Below are positions 36,980 to 45,252 of a stretch of DNA of 64,000 nt, piece after piece. The DNA comes from Lacrimispora sinapis (lineage in GTDB: Bacteria; Bacillota; Clostridia; Lachnospirales; Lachnospiraceae): positions 1 through 64,000 of the forward strand of contig NZ_CP141832.1 of NCBI RefSeq assembly GCF_043633585.1, given 5' to 3'. Each line of letters begins with the position of its first letter. The stretch's first letter is position 1. The notes under the pieces are model-generated. The model saw only the letters and a program-made list of their open reading frames with translations, did not search any database and had not been told where the DNA came from. The position numbers were made by a program, and so were the translations under genes.

Positions 36980-37247
36980 GTGCAGAAGAGAAGGTAAATA
37001 ATGAGTATAAACCTTGTGAAAAAACGAACAATACTATAATTATATCTAAAAAATAAAAAATGATAAAAATATTTTTATATAATTTAACGAAAAATTATGC
37101 TGAAAATTTCTTTTTTAAGAATAATATGAGGTAATTTCTTCATATAAAAAAGATAAGGGAGTATTCAATGGCTGCGTTTCAGTGTAAGCGGCGCGGTTGA
37201 CCGGAACATTCTGGACCTTATAATAAAGTACAGGGAGGATTAAGCAA
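36980..37247 (+). other. AT-rich gap with promoter and a 10-codon upstream frame
   Basis: No credible gene of normal size. TTGACC (37197-37202) and TATAAT (37219-37224) with a 16-bp spacer form a promoter just before the sialidase-like gene. A small frame ATG 37168 to TGA 37198 (MAAFQCKRRG) has AAGGGAG 7 nt upstream; its stop overlaps the -35 box. Further upstream TTGTGA (37014) and TATAAT (37035) are only 15 bp apart. Confidence 0.55.
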
Positions 37248-38369
37248 ATGGAATTCAAACGCTTACCGGGTCTTACACCGGATGGAACCATCTACCGTAA
37301 TGACAATATGGGAACTTTGGAGGCTCTGATCCCTTCAGGCTCTTATCAATTTGTCCAGGCACCGTCTCTTTTGGAGCTTCCGGGAGGAGATCTTTTGTGT
37401 GCGTGGTCTGCCGGAGCCAATGAAGGAAGTGCCGGTGAGAGCATTGTTTGTGCCCGCCTTATAAAAGGAGAAGCTCATTGGAAAAAGCATGTTAAGGTTT
37501 CCAGGGATTCCAAGCGGAGCGAGCAGAATCCGTCTCTGTTTCTTGGGCCTGATAATGCGGTGTGGATGGTCTATACAGCCCAGTCGGAAGGGGTATCCGG
37601 AAAGGCCAATATGAATCACACTTCCATGATCCGTTATCAGAAAAGCTTTGACGGAGGAAGAACCTGGGAAGAAGCAAAGGGATTGTTTCCGGAATCTGGA
37701 AGTATGTGCAGCCAGCCCATAAAGATTCTTAAAAACGGCAGGCTGATTTTTTCCAACTGGATTTCAAAGGACTTAAAAACAGGATTGACCGGGGACCCGA
37801 CGGTTTTCCGGATATCCGATGATGAGGGAGCTGCCTGGAAAACCGTATTTGTACCGGAAAGCAAGGGGCGCATACAGGCCAATGTAGTAGAACTGGAACA
37901 GGGGCATCTCATTGCATTTATGAGGAGCCGCTTTGCCGACTTTATTTACCGGAGCGAATCCTTTGACTGGGGAAGCAGCTGGTCCTCTCCTGTAAAGACG
38001 ATTCTTCCAAATAACAACTCTGGAATCAGTGCGGTACGTTTAAACAGCGGGCGGATTGCAATTGCTTATAACCCGACCAGCGGGGAACCGGCTGCTTCAG
38101 GCGGGGATGGCTTTTCCGGAAACTGTTGTCCGGTCTCTGTGGCCTTATCGGAGGATGAAGGAATCACATGGCCCTACGTTCGCCATATGGAGCCTGGGGA
38201 AGGGTTTGCCGGTGAGAGAAACCAGGACAGCAACAGCCGGTATGAAAATCCGTTTCTTTTACAGGGGGAGGATGAAGCTCTTCATCTGGTATTTGCCTAT
38301 AAAGACCGTACAGGTATAAAATACATGCGTTTTACAGAAAATGATATCATTGGAGACCATAGAGCCTGA
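37248..38369 (+). CDS. Sialidase-fold (BNR/Asp-box) protein, apparently cytoplasmic
   Basis: A 373-residue six-bladed beta-propeller protein of the sialidase / BNR_2 type. Four Asp boxes (SxDxGxxW) are visible: SFDGGRTW near 136, SDDEGAAW near 190, SFDWGSSW near 239 and SEDEGITW near 302. No signal peptide is present, so it should act in the cytoplasm or on imported saccharides. Related proteins occur in polysaccharide utilisation loci, and true sialidase activity cannot be assumed: the arginine triad was not verified. GGGAGG precedes ATG 37248. It stands alone, with its own promoter and terminator. Confidence 0.82.
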   Translation: MEFKRLPGLTPDGTIYRNDNMGTLEALIPSGSYQFVQAPSLLELPGGDLLCAWSAGANEGSAGESIVCARLIKGEAHWKKHVKVSRDSKRSEQNPSLFLGPDNAVWMVYTAQSEGVSGKANMNHTSMIRYQKSFDGGRTWEEAKGLFPESGSMCSQPIKILKNGRLIFSNWISKDLKTGLTGDPTVFRISDDEGAAWKTVFVPESKGRIQANVVELEQGHLIAFMRSRFADFIYRSESFDWGSSWSSPVKTILPNNNSGISAVRLNSGRIAIAYNPTSGEPAASGGDGFSGNCCPVSVALSEDEGITWPYVRHMEPGEGFAGERNQDSNSRYENPFLLQGEDEALHLVFAYKDRTGIKYMRFTENDIIGDHRA

Positions 38370-38391
38370 GAAAAATAAATACGTGCAGTAA

Positions 38392-38419
38392 GGCGCCGGA
38401 CATTGCTCCGGCGTTTTTT
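38392..38419 (+). terminator. Terminator after the sialidase-like gene
   Basis: GCGCCGGA pairs with TCCGGCGT (ends slightly offset) across CATTGC and is followed by TTTTTT. Confidence 0.9.
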
Positions 38420-38475
38420 GGATGGAAATAAAATATAAAAATTTGATAACGTTTGATATCATTTTATAAAAAAGA

Positions 38476-38504
38476 TTTACTTTGTTATCATTATCCTTTA
38501 TAAT
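38476..38504 (+). promoter_or_regulatory. Promoter of the XRE regulator and cation ATPase
   Basis: TTTACT (38476-38481) and TATAAT (38499-38504) with a 17-bp spacer. Inverted heptamers TGATAAC (38444-38450) and GTTATCA (38484-38490) flank and enter the spacer, candidate sites for the XRE protein itself. Confidence 0.65.
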
Positions 38505-38529
38505 TATATTTAAGGGAGGTGTGTGGAAC

Positions 38530-39168
38530 ATGATAGGGAAACGGATTAAGACGCTCCGGGAGGAGAGACATTTAAGTCAGGAACGGCTGGCGGCAGAATT
38601 AGGGGTCAGCCGAATGACCGTCAACAATTATGAAAATGAAAAGCGGGCACCGGATATTGATTTTGCCAGACATACGGCGGAATATTTTGGAGTGACTTTG
38701 GAATTTTTGATGGGAGGAACGGAGTACCGGTATAAACGGGATGAAGTTATTTCCCTGAAAAAATCGGAATCCCTGTTCCGTATTATGGAAAAACTTCCCC
38801 AGCCGGAGATTCAGGAAATGGTATCCTCTCTGATCGAGACCCTGGAAAAGTCGGTGGAACTCGATATGGCGGATGACATCGTGCAGGTGATGAATCATTG
38901 CTGCGTACAGGTCCGCAGGGTGCTGTACAGCTATGAGAATCTGAAAGAGGATATCGCCGTACCGGTGAAGGAACTGAAAAAGATTTCCGTACCGGAGGAA
39001 TCCATCCGGCAGGTGGTGCATGATAAGCCAAGAGTTGTTTATGATGCCGCATTCCATGCAACAAAACGGATCAACGAGGAGGTGAACCGCTGTGCGGAGA
39101 CCATGGAGCGCAGGCTGGAAAAGATGGTCGAAGAAAAACTTAAGGAACCAGTAAATGAAACACCTTGA
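38530..39168 (+). CDS. XRE-family helix-turn-helix regulator
   Basis: A 212-residue regulator. The N-terminal HTH_3 domain (about 1-65) reads IGKRIKTLREERHLSQERLAAE-LGVSRMTVNNYENEKRAP. The rest is alpha-helical with no named ligand domain. The start ATG 38530 follows a strong AGGGAGGTG site; the frame is open 48 bp further upstream, but that segment contains the promoter. It ends 20 bp before a P-type cation ATPase gene, so control of that transporter is likely but inferred from position. Confidence 0.87.
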   Translation: MIGKRIKTLREERHLSQERLAAELGVSRMTVNNYENEKRAPDIDFARHTAEYFGVTLEFLMGGTEYRYKRDEVISLKKSESLFRIMEKLPQPEIQEMVSSLIETLEKSVELDMADDIVQVMNHCCVQVRRVLYSYENLKEDIAVPVKELKKISVPEESIRQVVHDKPRVVYDAAFHATKRINEEVNRCAETMERRLEKMVEEKLKEPVNETP

Positions 39169-39188
39169 TTTGAAAGGAGGATGATAGA

Positions 39189-41888
39189 GTGGAAAATTGG
39201 TATGAAGCGAATATAGCGAGAACACTGGAACAGTTTAACACCAACCAAAACACGGGATTATCAGAGCAGGAGGCCGCAAAGCGGCAAGCCAAATATGGGA
39301 AGAATGAATTTGCACAGCAGGAAAAAAGCAGTCTGATCAAAGATATTTTGCATCAGCTTAAAGATATTTCCACCATAATTCTTCTTTTGGCTGCTCTTCT
39401 TTCCTTATGCATGGCGATAAAGGATGGCCACGGCTTTATTGAACCTGTTGTAATTGTTTCCATTGTCATTTTAAACCTGATACTGGCAATTACCCAGGAG
39501 CGAAGCGCCGAAAAGGCTTTAGATGCGCTGACAAGCTTGAATTCTCCCAACTGTATCGTTCTGCGGGACGGCGTGCAAAAAGAAATTGATACCGCCGAGC
39601 TGGTTCCCGGAGATGTGATTCTTCTTCAGCTTGGAAGCATTGTTCCGGCTGACGCCCGCCTGATTTCCAGCACCAATTTACAGGTGGATGAGTCGGCGCT
39701 GACCGGCGAAAGCGAGCCTTCTGAAAAAAATGCAGATATCCTGCTTCAGGGAAATGTCCCTCTGGGAGATCAGATCAACATGGTATTCTCCGGCTGTCAT
39801 GTGACCTCCGGTCATGGAGTGGCCATTGTTACAGGTACGGGAATGCACAGTGAGATGGGAAAGATTGCAGGATACTTAAACAATTCACAGAAAATCAAAA
39901 CACCGTTGCAGCGAAGGCTGGAAAAGGTGGCAAAATCCATCAGTATGGTGGCAATCATTGCTGCCGTTTTACTTCTAATTATCGGTCTTTTGCAGGGAGA
40001 ATCCTTCTGGTCCATGGTTACCCTGGCGGCAACTCTGGCGGTAGCAGCCGTACCTGAGACCTTGAATTTAATCGTAACGTTATCTCTTTCCCAGGGTGTT
40101 AAAAATATGGTTCAGAAAAATGCCCTGATCCGTAAACTTTCTGCAGTGGAAACCCTTGGAAATACTTCTGTGATCTGTTCCGATAAGACGGGGACCCTGA
40201 CACAGAATCGGATGACCATCGAAAAGCTATGGATTCCGGGCCAGGAACCGTTTGATGCCGAAAATGAATTCTCTGAAAAACAAAAGGATTTGCTGTCTAA
40301 ATTTGCCCTTGCAAGCAATGCCTCCGTTCAGACGGAGATGGATGGCACCTTGACTATTATGGGCAATCCTACGGAAAAAGCCATTATGCGTCTTCTCCAT
40401 GAAAAGGGCTTATCCAAGGAGATCATTTCCAGTCAATACCGTATGGTTGGAGAGATCCCGTTTTCTTCGGAACGTAAGATGATGACCATTGTTTTGGAGG
40501 AGCTTTCAGGAGGATATTTGATTCTTACCAAGGGGGCCTTGGACCGGCTTCCTCTGCAGCGCTTTGATGAAGCTATGGAAGAAGAGGTTGCCCGTGTTCA
40601 TGAAGCATTTGCAGGAGAAGCACTCCGGGTACTTGCCCTTGGGGTTAGGCGGACAGAAACAGCACCGTCTCTGGATAAACCGGAGGAAGTGGAACGGGAT
40701 CTGTCCTTATTGGGACTCATAGGACTGATTGATCCGGCCCGGCCGGAAGCGGCCAAGGCGGTGGAGCGTGCCAAGATGGCAGGAATCCGTACCATCATGA
40801 TCACCGGTGACCATGCCGTTACGGCAAGCGCCATTGCGAAAAATATCGGAATTCTTGGGGAGAATGAAAAGGTTCTCACCGGACAGCAGCTTAAAAATAT
40901 TTCCGATGAAGAGCTTTGCAGGGATATCCATCACTACTCTGTTTACGCCCGGGTTTCTCCGGAGGATAAGATCCGTATCGTGGAAGCATGGCAGGAGAAC
41001 GGAGAAGTGGTTTCCATGACCGGTGACGGTGTCAACGATACGCCTGCATTAAAGGCAGCAGACGTGGGAGTGTCCATGGGAAAAAGCGGAACCGAGGTGG
41101 CAAAAAGTGCATCTGATATGGTATTAACGGATGATAACTTTTCTACCATCATTGATGCGGTTTCTGAAGGACGTAATGTTTATTCCAATATCAGAAAGAC
41201 CATTTATTTCCTTCTTGTCTGCAATATTTCTGAAATTGTAATCATGCTGGTGGCTCAGTTAAGAGGCTGGGGTATGCCGGTAACGCCCATCATGCTATTG
41301 TTAGTCAACGTGCTTGGTGACGGGATTCCAGGTCTTTACTTATCAAGAGAACGCTCTGATCCCCGTCTGATGGACCGTGCTCCCATCCGAAGAGAGGAAA
41401 GTTTTTTCAGCGGAGGCTTATTAGCCGTGATCATTCAGCAGACCATCGCCTGCTCCGCTGTGGTTTTGATCGGTTATTATATCAGTGCCTTCCGCCCTCT
41501 TCCCGGAATGCCAGAACCTTCCCAGGCCATCGGCCAGACGGTGGCATTCCTGATTCTGGGCTGGACTTCCATCCTTCACTTATTTACGGTCCGCAGCAGA
41601 AAGTCCATTTTTAAAAGAACCTTAAAGGATAATCCTCCGGTGGTTTACAGCACCATTGCCATGATTGCAGTCTTCAGCCTTTTGGCAGCATTCCCATCGG
41701 TAGGAAAACTCTTTGATCTGACTGCAATTGGGACTTCTCACTGGCTGCTTGCAGCAGGACTTTCTTTGGTTCCAACCATAGTGGCTGAGATCGGTAAGTT
41801 TATTGATAACCAGACAAACATCCGGGAGCTTCAGCAATACCGCCATCGCTTGATCCGTCATAAAATTAAAGAAGATGACAGCTTCTAA
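39189..41888 (+). CDS. P-type cation-transporting ATPase (P2 type, calcium-like)
   Basis: An 899-residue P2-type ATPase. It has the N-terminal cation ATPase domain, the actuator motif DESALTGESEPSEKN near 177, the phosphorylated Asp332 in CSDKTGTLTQNRMT, and the hinge MTGDGVNDTPALKAADVGVSMG. About ten membrane helices are expected. In helix M4 the calcium pump motif PEGLP is PETLN here (residues 289-293). M5 keeps N-I-S-E and M6 keeps N-x3-D, as in calcium pumps. The start is GTG 39189 behind AAAGGAGG. The transported ion is not certain. Confidence 0.9.
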   Translation: MENWYEANIARTLEQFNTNQNTGLSEQEAAKRQAKYGKNEFAQQEKSSLIKDILHQLKDISTIILLLAALLSLCMAIKDGHGFIEPVVIVSIVILNLILAITQERSAEKALDALTSLNSPNCIVLRDGVQKEIDTAELVPGDVILLQLGSIVPADARLISSTNLQVDESALTGESEPSEKNADILLQGNVPLGDQINMVFSGCHVTSGHGVAIVTGTGMHSEMGKIAGYLNNSQKIKTPLQRRLEKVAKSISMVAIIAAVLLLIIGLLQGESFWSMVTLAATLAVAAVPETLNLIVTLSLSQGVKNMVQKNALIRKLSAVETLGNTSVICSDKTGTLTQNRMTIEKLWIPGQEPFDAENEFSEKQKDLLSKFALASNASVQTEMDGTLTIMGNPTEKAIMRLLHEKGLSKEIISSQYRMVGEIPFSSERKMMTIVLEELSGGYLILTKGALDRLPLQRFDEAMEEEVARVHEAFAGEALRVLALGVRRTETAPSLDKPEEVERDLSLLGLIGLIDPARPEAAKAVERAKMAGIRTIMITGDHAVTASAIAKNIGILGENEKVLTGQQLKNISDEELCRDIHHYSVYARVSPEDKIRIVEAWQENGEVVSMTGDGVNDTPALKAADVGVSMGKSGTEVAKSASDMVLTDDNFSTIIDAVSEGRNVYSNIRKTIYFLLVCNISEIVIMLVAQLRGWGMPVTPIMLLLVNVLGDGIPGLYLSRERSDPRLMDRAPIRREESFFSGGLLAVIIQQTIACSAVVLIGYYISAFRPLPGMPEPSQAIGQTVAFLILGWTSILHLFTVRSRKSIFKRTLKDNPPVVYSTIAMIAVFSLLAAFPSVGKLFDLTAIGTSHWLLAAGLSLVPTIVAEIGKFIDNQTNIRELQQYRHRLIRHKIKEDDSF

Positions 41889-41908
41889 ATTTATGTATTG
41901 AAAATGTT

Positions 41909-41937
41909 CCGGCTCTTAACAAGAGCCGGTCCTTTTT
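41909..41937 (+). terminator. Terminator after the cation ATPase
   Basis: CCGGCTCTT pairs with AAGAGCCGG across AAC and is followed by TCCTTTTT. Confidence 0.88.
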
Positions 41938-42006
41938 CGTTAAAGGTAACATTTAAGACACATAAGGCTAAAATGAAGGGAATAAGATAAATCAAAGACG
42001 AAGAAA

Positions 42007-42642
42007 ATGGAATGGCTGATGTTAAATTATCTTTGGGCGTTTATGATACTGGCAGGTATCCTTTGGGGAGCGTTTCATGGAAATCTAAGTGCGGTCACAG
42101 ACGGAGCTTTAAATTCAGCAAAAGAAGCCGTTATGTTAAGCATTACCATGCTGGGAATCATGTCATTTTGGACCGGAATCATGGAGATCGGGCAAAAATC
42201 CGGGCTTATTGAGCGGCTGTCAAAGAAAATGGGACCTGTGCTCCATTATCTTTTCCCCAGGATTCCAAGAAACCATAAGTCCCTGACCTATATTGCGACC
42301 AATATCATAGCCAACATTCTGGGCTTAGGCTGGGCGGCAACTCCGGCGGGATTAAAAGCCATGGAAGCGTTAAAGGAACTGGAGGATGACAGGCGCAAGG
42401 AGGAAAGCCAGGGGAAAATCACCGGAAAAAGAAAACCTGTGGCAGAGGGAACTGCCAACAATGAGATGTGCAACTTTCTCATCCTCAATATTTCTTCCCT
42501 GCAGCTGATTCCGGTCACCATGATCGCTTACCGCAGCCAGTACGGAAGTGTGAACCCTACGGCGGTCGTGGGTCCGGCACTGGCAGCCACTCTTATATCC
42601 ACTGTGGTGGGGGTAGCGGCCTGTAAGCTGCTGGACCGTTAG
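42007..42642 (+). CDS. spmA: Spore maturation protein SpmA
   Basis: SpmA is a membrane protein needed for dehydration of the spore core. The 211 residues contain several hydrophobic helices and the nucleoside-recognition-like domain pattern: GALNSAKEAVMLSITMLGIMSFW, then GLGWAATPAGLKAMEAL and GPALAATLIS. A charged segment (about 120-152) is longer than in Bacillus SpmA. The ribosome site is weak (GACGAAGA); ATG 42019 is an alternative start. The usual partner spmB is not downstream: a terminator and an opposite-strand gene follow. Confidence 0.9.
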   Translation: MEWLMLNYLWAFMILAGILWGAFHGNLSAVTDGALNSAKEAVMLSITMLGIMSFWTGIMEIGQKSGLIERLSKKMGPVLHYLFPRIPRNHKSLTYIATNIIANILGLGWAATPAGLKAMEALKELEDDRRKEESQGKITGKRKPVAEGTANNEMCNFLILNISSLQLIPVTMIAYRSQYGSVNPTAVVGPALAATLISTVVGVAACKLLDR

Positions 42643-42651
42643 GAAAATAAA

Positions 42652-42686
42652 ACAAGGTATCCTCCGATTGGGATGATACCTTGTTC
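42652..42686 (+). terminator. Terminator between spmA and the pectate lyase gene
   Basis: ACAAGGTATC pairs with GATACCTTGT (a few mismatched bases toward the loop), followed by TCTTACTT. It lies between convergent genes and may work in both directions. Confidence 0.75.
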
Positions 42687-42712
42687 TTACTTAGGAACAT
42701 AGCTGTGCCCGG

Positions 42713-43732
42713 TTATTCATTGAAGGAACAGTCAACAACTTTTGCTCCTTTGATTTTGTCTTTGTTCTTACCGCCCTTGGAGATGCATCCGCTAAAGAAA
42801 TGCTTGCCGGAAGATGGTGCTTTTGGGAAATTGAAATTCACGTTATTGTCGATACCGGTACAGTCTTTCAATGTGATGGCACCGGTATTGTTATTCTGGT
42901 CAAATCCTCTGGCCCGGTTGCCGATGGCAGTACATCCTTCTAAGTAATGATTGTCAGCGGTGTAGTTTCCGCCTACTTTAAAGCCCTGTCCGTTTCCGCT
43001 GTTCTTGCCGTTGTAGGATGCTTCTGAGTTGTATACTTTTACCGCATTTCCTGCAGAATAGAAATCGAAGCCGTCATCGGAATTATGTAAAGCGGTGCAG
43101 TTTTCAAATACATTGCCAGGTCCGATGCTTAATTTGGCGGCAAAACCGTCTGCATTTTCCCCATCTGTTTTGGAATCATAATTATAAGTGGAGGTAACTT
43201 TGGTAATGCGGTTGTTGGAGGCACCTTTGCTCATCTGAAGGCCCGTATCGCCGCATTTGGTAATAAAGCAGTCTTTGACCTGGTTGTTGTCGCCGCTGAT
43301 ATAGATACCGTTGTCTCCTGCATTTTGAATGGTAAGACCCTCGATGTACCAGTAATTACCGGAAATCTGGAAACCACGGGAGCTGTCTTTATAAGGCTGG
43401 CTGGAGAAATCAACCACAGGCTTCTGACCGTCGTAGTTTAGAATTTTAATGGGAGATCCGGAGTTTCCGTTTTCATCCAGTTTAAAGGTTTTTGAGGATT
43501 TAAAGGTTCCTCCCATCAAATAGATGGTGGTACCCGCCTCGGCTTTTTCAATCGCCTTATCAATGGATTTAAAAGGTTTGTCTTTTGACTGTCCGTTGTT
43601 GGAATCGCTTCCGCTTGTGGATACATAATACGTTGCGGATGCTGCGTTGGCAGGCAGCGGGCCAAAATACCCCAGACCTGCTACCATAAAACATGTGGTC
43701 ACGATGCTGATGATTCTTTTTCCTTTTCTCAT
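42713..43732 (-). CDS. Secreted pectate lyase, PL9-type right-handed beta-helix
   Basis: From ATG 43732 it has 339 residues, with a signal peptide of about 31 (MRKGKRIISIVTTCFMVAGL, cut near ANA-AS). The mature protein starts ATYYVSTSGSDSNNGQSKDKP, typical of PL9 and DUF1565 beta-helix enzymes. Residues matching the Pel9A calcium site are visible: Asp in NADGFAAK and the DD..D of HNSDDGFDFY; the catalytic-lysine position fits GQGFKVGGN. It should cleave polygalacturonate outside the cell by beta-elimination. AAAGGGG precedes the chosen start; the frame extends 40 codons upstream without a signal. It is monocistronic. Confidence 0.88.
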   Translation of the reverse strand: MRKGKRIISIVTTCFMVAGLGYFGPLPANAASATYYVSTSGSDSNNGQSKDKPFKSIDKAIEKAEAGTTIYLMGGTFKSSKTFKLDENGNSGSPIKILNYDGQKPVVDFSSQPYKDSSRGFQISGNYWYIEGLTIQNAGDNGIYISGDNNQVKDCFITKCGDTGLQMSKGASNNRITKVTSTYNYDSKTDGENADGFAAKLSIGPGNVFENCTALHNSDDGFDFYSAGNAVKVYNSEASYNGKNSGNGQGFKVGGNYTADNHYLEGCTAIGNRARGFDQNNNTGAITLKDCTGIDNNVNFNFPKAPSSGKHFFSGCISKGGKNKDKIKGAKVVDCSFNE

Positions 43733-43865
43733 ATAATAACCCCTTTCTTTATATCTAGATTCCGGAACAGTTATTTGTTCCGGCTTTTCTAGCAGGAATA
43801 TAAATGGAGACCATAAAGGTCTTACGGAATAACTCATCCATTTTTTGTGCACTGTTTATAGGACA

Positions 43866-43894
43866 ATAGTAGAATAATTAAAATACATTGTCAA
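43866..43894 (-). promoter_or_regulatory. Promoter of the pectate lyase gene (minus strand)
   Basis: Read on the minus strand: a perfect TTGACA (43894-43889) and TACTAT (43871-43866), 17-bp spacer. The leader is about 130 nt. Confidence 0.75.
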
Positions 43895-43961
43895 TAATTA
43901 TTTGTTAAAAAATCTCTCTTTTTCTGTATTGGAATAATAATAGTAATAAACGTTAAAAAAA

Positions 43962-44009
43962 TAAAAAAACGCTGCAAAATTTCTGTTCTATACAGTCATT
44001 TTGCAGCGC
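43962..44009 (-). terminator. Terminator of the TSCPD gene
   Basis: On the minus strand CGCTGCAAAAT pairs with ATTTTGCAGCG and is followed by TTTTTTTA. Confidence 0.88.
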
Positions 44010-44030
44010 ATATGGAATTAGAGCTATGGC

Positions 44031-44282
44031 TTATTCGTGAACGCCCTCTTTGTATTCTTTTAAGGCAATGGAAAGCTGGTCCGGGCAGGATGTAGGTCTG
44101 AAGCCGCATTGGATTCCTTCCAGACGTTTGATGGCCTCGTCAACATCCATTCCTTCCACCAGACGGGATACGCCCTGGGTATTGCCGGAACAGCCGCCGA
44201 CGAACTGAACGTTGACCACTTTATTCTCTTTTACTTCAAAACTGATTTCTTTTGAGCAAACTCCGCGTGTTTTATAATTCAT
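44031..44282 (-). CDS. TSCPD-domain protein
   Basis: An 83-residue protein of the small TSCPD family. Conserved cysteines are visible in YKTRGVCSKEISFEV, VGGCSGNTQGVSRLV, GIQCGFRP and the family motif TSCPDQL. The TSCPD domain otherwise occurs at the C terminus of some ribonucleotide reductases, where it may bind metal. The function of the stand-alone form is unknown. ATG 44282 follows GGAGG at good spacing; 5 further codons are open upstream. Confidence 0.85.
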   Translation of the reverse strand: MNYKTRGVCSKEISFEVKENKVVNVQFVGGCSGNTQGVSRLVEGMDVDEAIKRLEGIQCGFRPTSCPDQLSIALKEYKEGVHE

Positions 44283-44425
44283 GATTGGTACCTCCAACTC
44301 CTGTAATGTCTCCTGGTAAACAAACTAAATTATAGACAAACCTTCTACCGGTGTCAATAGCGCTTTTCAAACCTGGAGAAAGACGTTATAATAAGGGAAG
44401 ATATCATCAGACGAGGAGGAGATTT

Positions 44426-45124
44426 ATGTTAGGAATAATTGGAGCTATGGATGTGGAAGTGGCAGAAGTCAAAAAAGCCATGGAACAAGTGGACGTGCAA
44501 ACCATTGCGAATATGGATTTTTATAAAGGGATTTTAAAAGGAAAAGAAGCGGTGGTAGTCCGTTCCGGGATCGGAAAGGTCAATGCGGCTATCTGTACCC
44601 AGATTCTGGCAGACCATTACCATGTAAGTGCTGTGATCAACACGGGTATCGCTGGGTCACTGAAGAATGAAATCAACATTGCGGATGTGGTTCTGTCTAC
44701 GGATGTGGTGCACCATGATATGGATGCCACAGGCTTTGGTTATCCGGTGGGACAGATTCCTCAGATGAAAGAATTCTCTTTCCCAGCCGATGAGACCCTT
44801 AGAAACCTGGCTTATAATTGCTGTAAAGAGGTGAATCCTGAGATCGGAGTTTTTATCGGAAGGGTAGTTTCAGGGGATCAGTTTATTTCCGACAGGGTTA
44901 AAAAAGAATGGATTTCTAAAACGTTTGGGGGAGCGTGCACGGAAATGGAGGGGGCTGCCATCGCTCAGGCGGCATACTTAAACCACATTCCATTTCTGAT
45001 TATCAGGGCGATCTCAGATAAGGCGGATGACAGCGCAAACATGGACTACAGCGAGTTTGAAGCCAAGGCGGTTAAACATTCCGTGAACCTTATTTTAGCA
45101 TTGGCAGAAAAGGTTTCATATTAA
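44426..45124 (+). CDS. mtnN: 5'-methylthioadenosine/S-adenosylhomocysteine nucleosidase
   Basis: The enzyme cleaves adenine from MTA, SAH and 5'-deoxyadenosine, recycling products of SAM chemistry. From ATG 44426 it has 232 residues (MLGIIGAMDVEVAEVKKAM). Family features are VVVRSGIGKVNAAICTQIL, NTGIAGSL, and the purine-site ACTEMEGAAIAQAAYLN with Glu, Met and Glu. Asp in RAISDKADDSA is the catalytic acid. GAGGAGGAG precedes the start. TATAAT at 44387 suggests a promoter with a weak -35. Confidence 0.94.
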   Translation: MLGIIGAMDVEVAEVKKAMEQVDVQTIANMDFYKGILKGKEAVVVRSGIGKVNAAICTQILADHYHVSAVINTGIAGSLKNEINIADVVLSTDVVHHDMDATGFGYPVGQIPQMKEFSFPADETLRNLAYNCCKEVNPEIGVFIGRVVSGDQFISDRVKKEWISKTFGGACTEMEGAAIAQAAYLNHIPFLIIRAISDKADDSANMDYSEFEAKAVKHSVNLILALAEKVSY

Positions 45125-45191
45125 GTTCAGAATCGAATCATGGCAGGATTTGACGAACGATTCTAGGCTCTCTCATCTTCCCAAAGCCAGT

Positions 45192-45221
45192 CCGGGTGTT
45201 TATAATAAACCTATCACCCGG
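45192..45221 (+). promoter_or_regulatory. Inverted repeat around a TATAAT box
   Basis: CCGGGTG (45192-45198) and CACCCGG (45215-45221) flank a 16-nt loop that contains TATAAT (45201-45206). It may be a repressor site over a promoter for the next gene or an mRNA hairpin. No good -35 is visible. Confidence 0.45.
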
Positions 45222-45252
45222 GGAGGCCGGGCAAGAAAGGGGAGCTATTATT

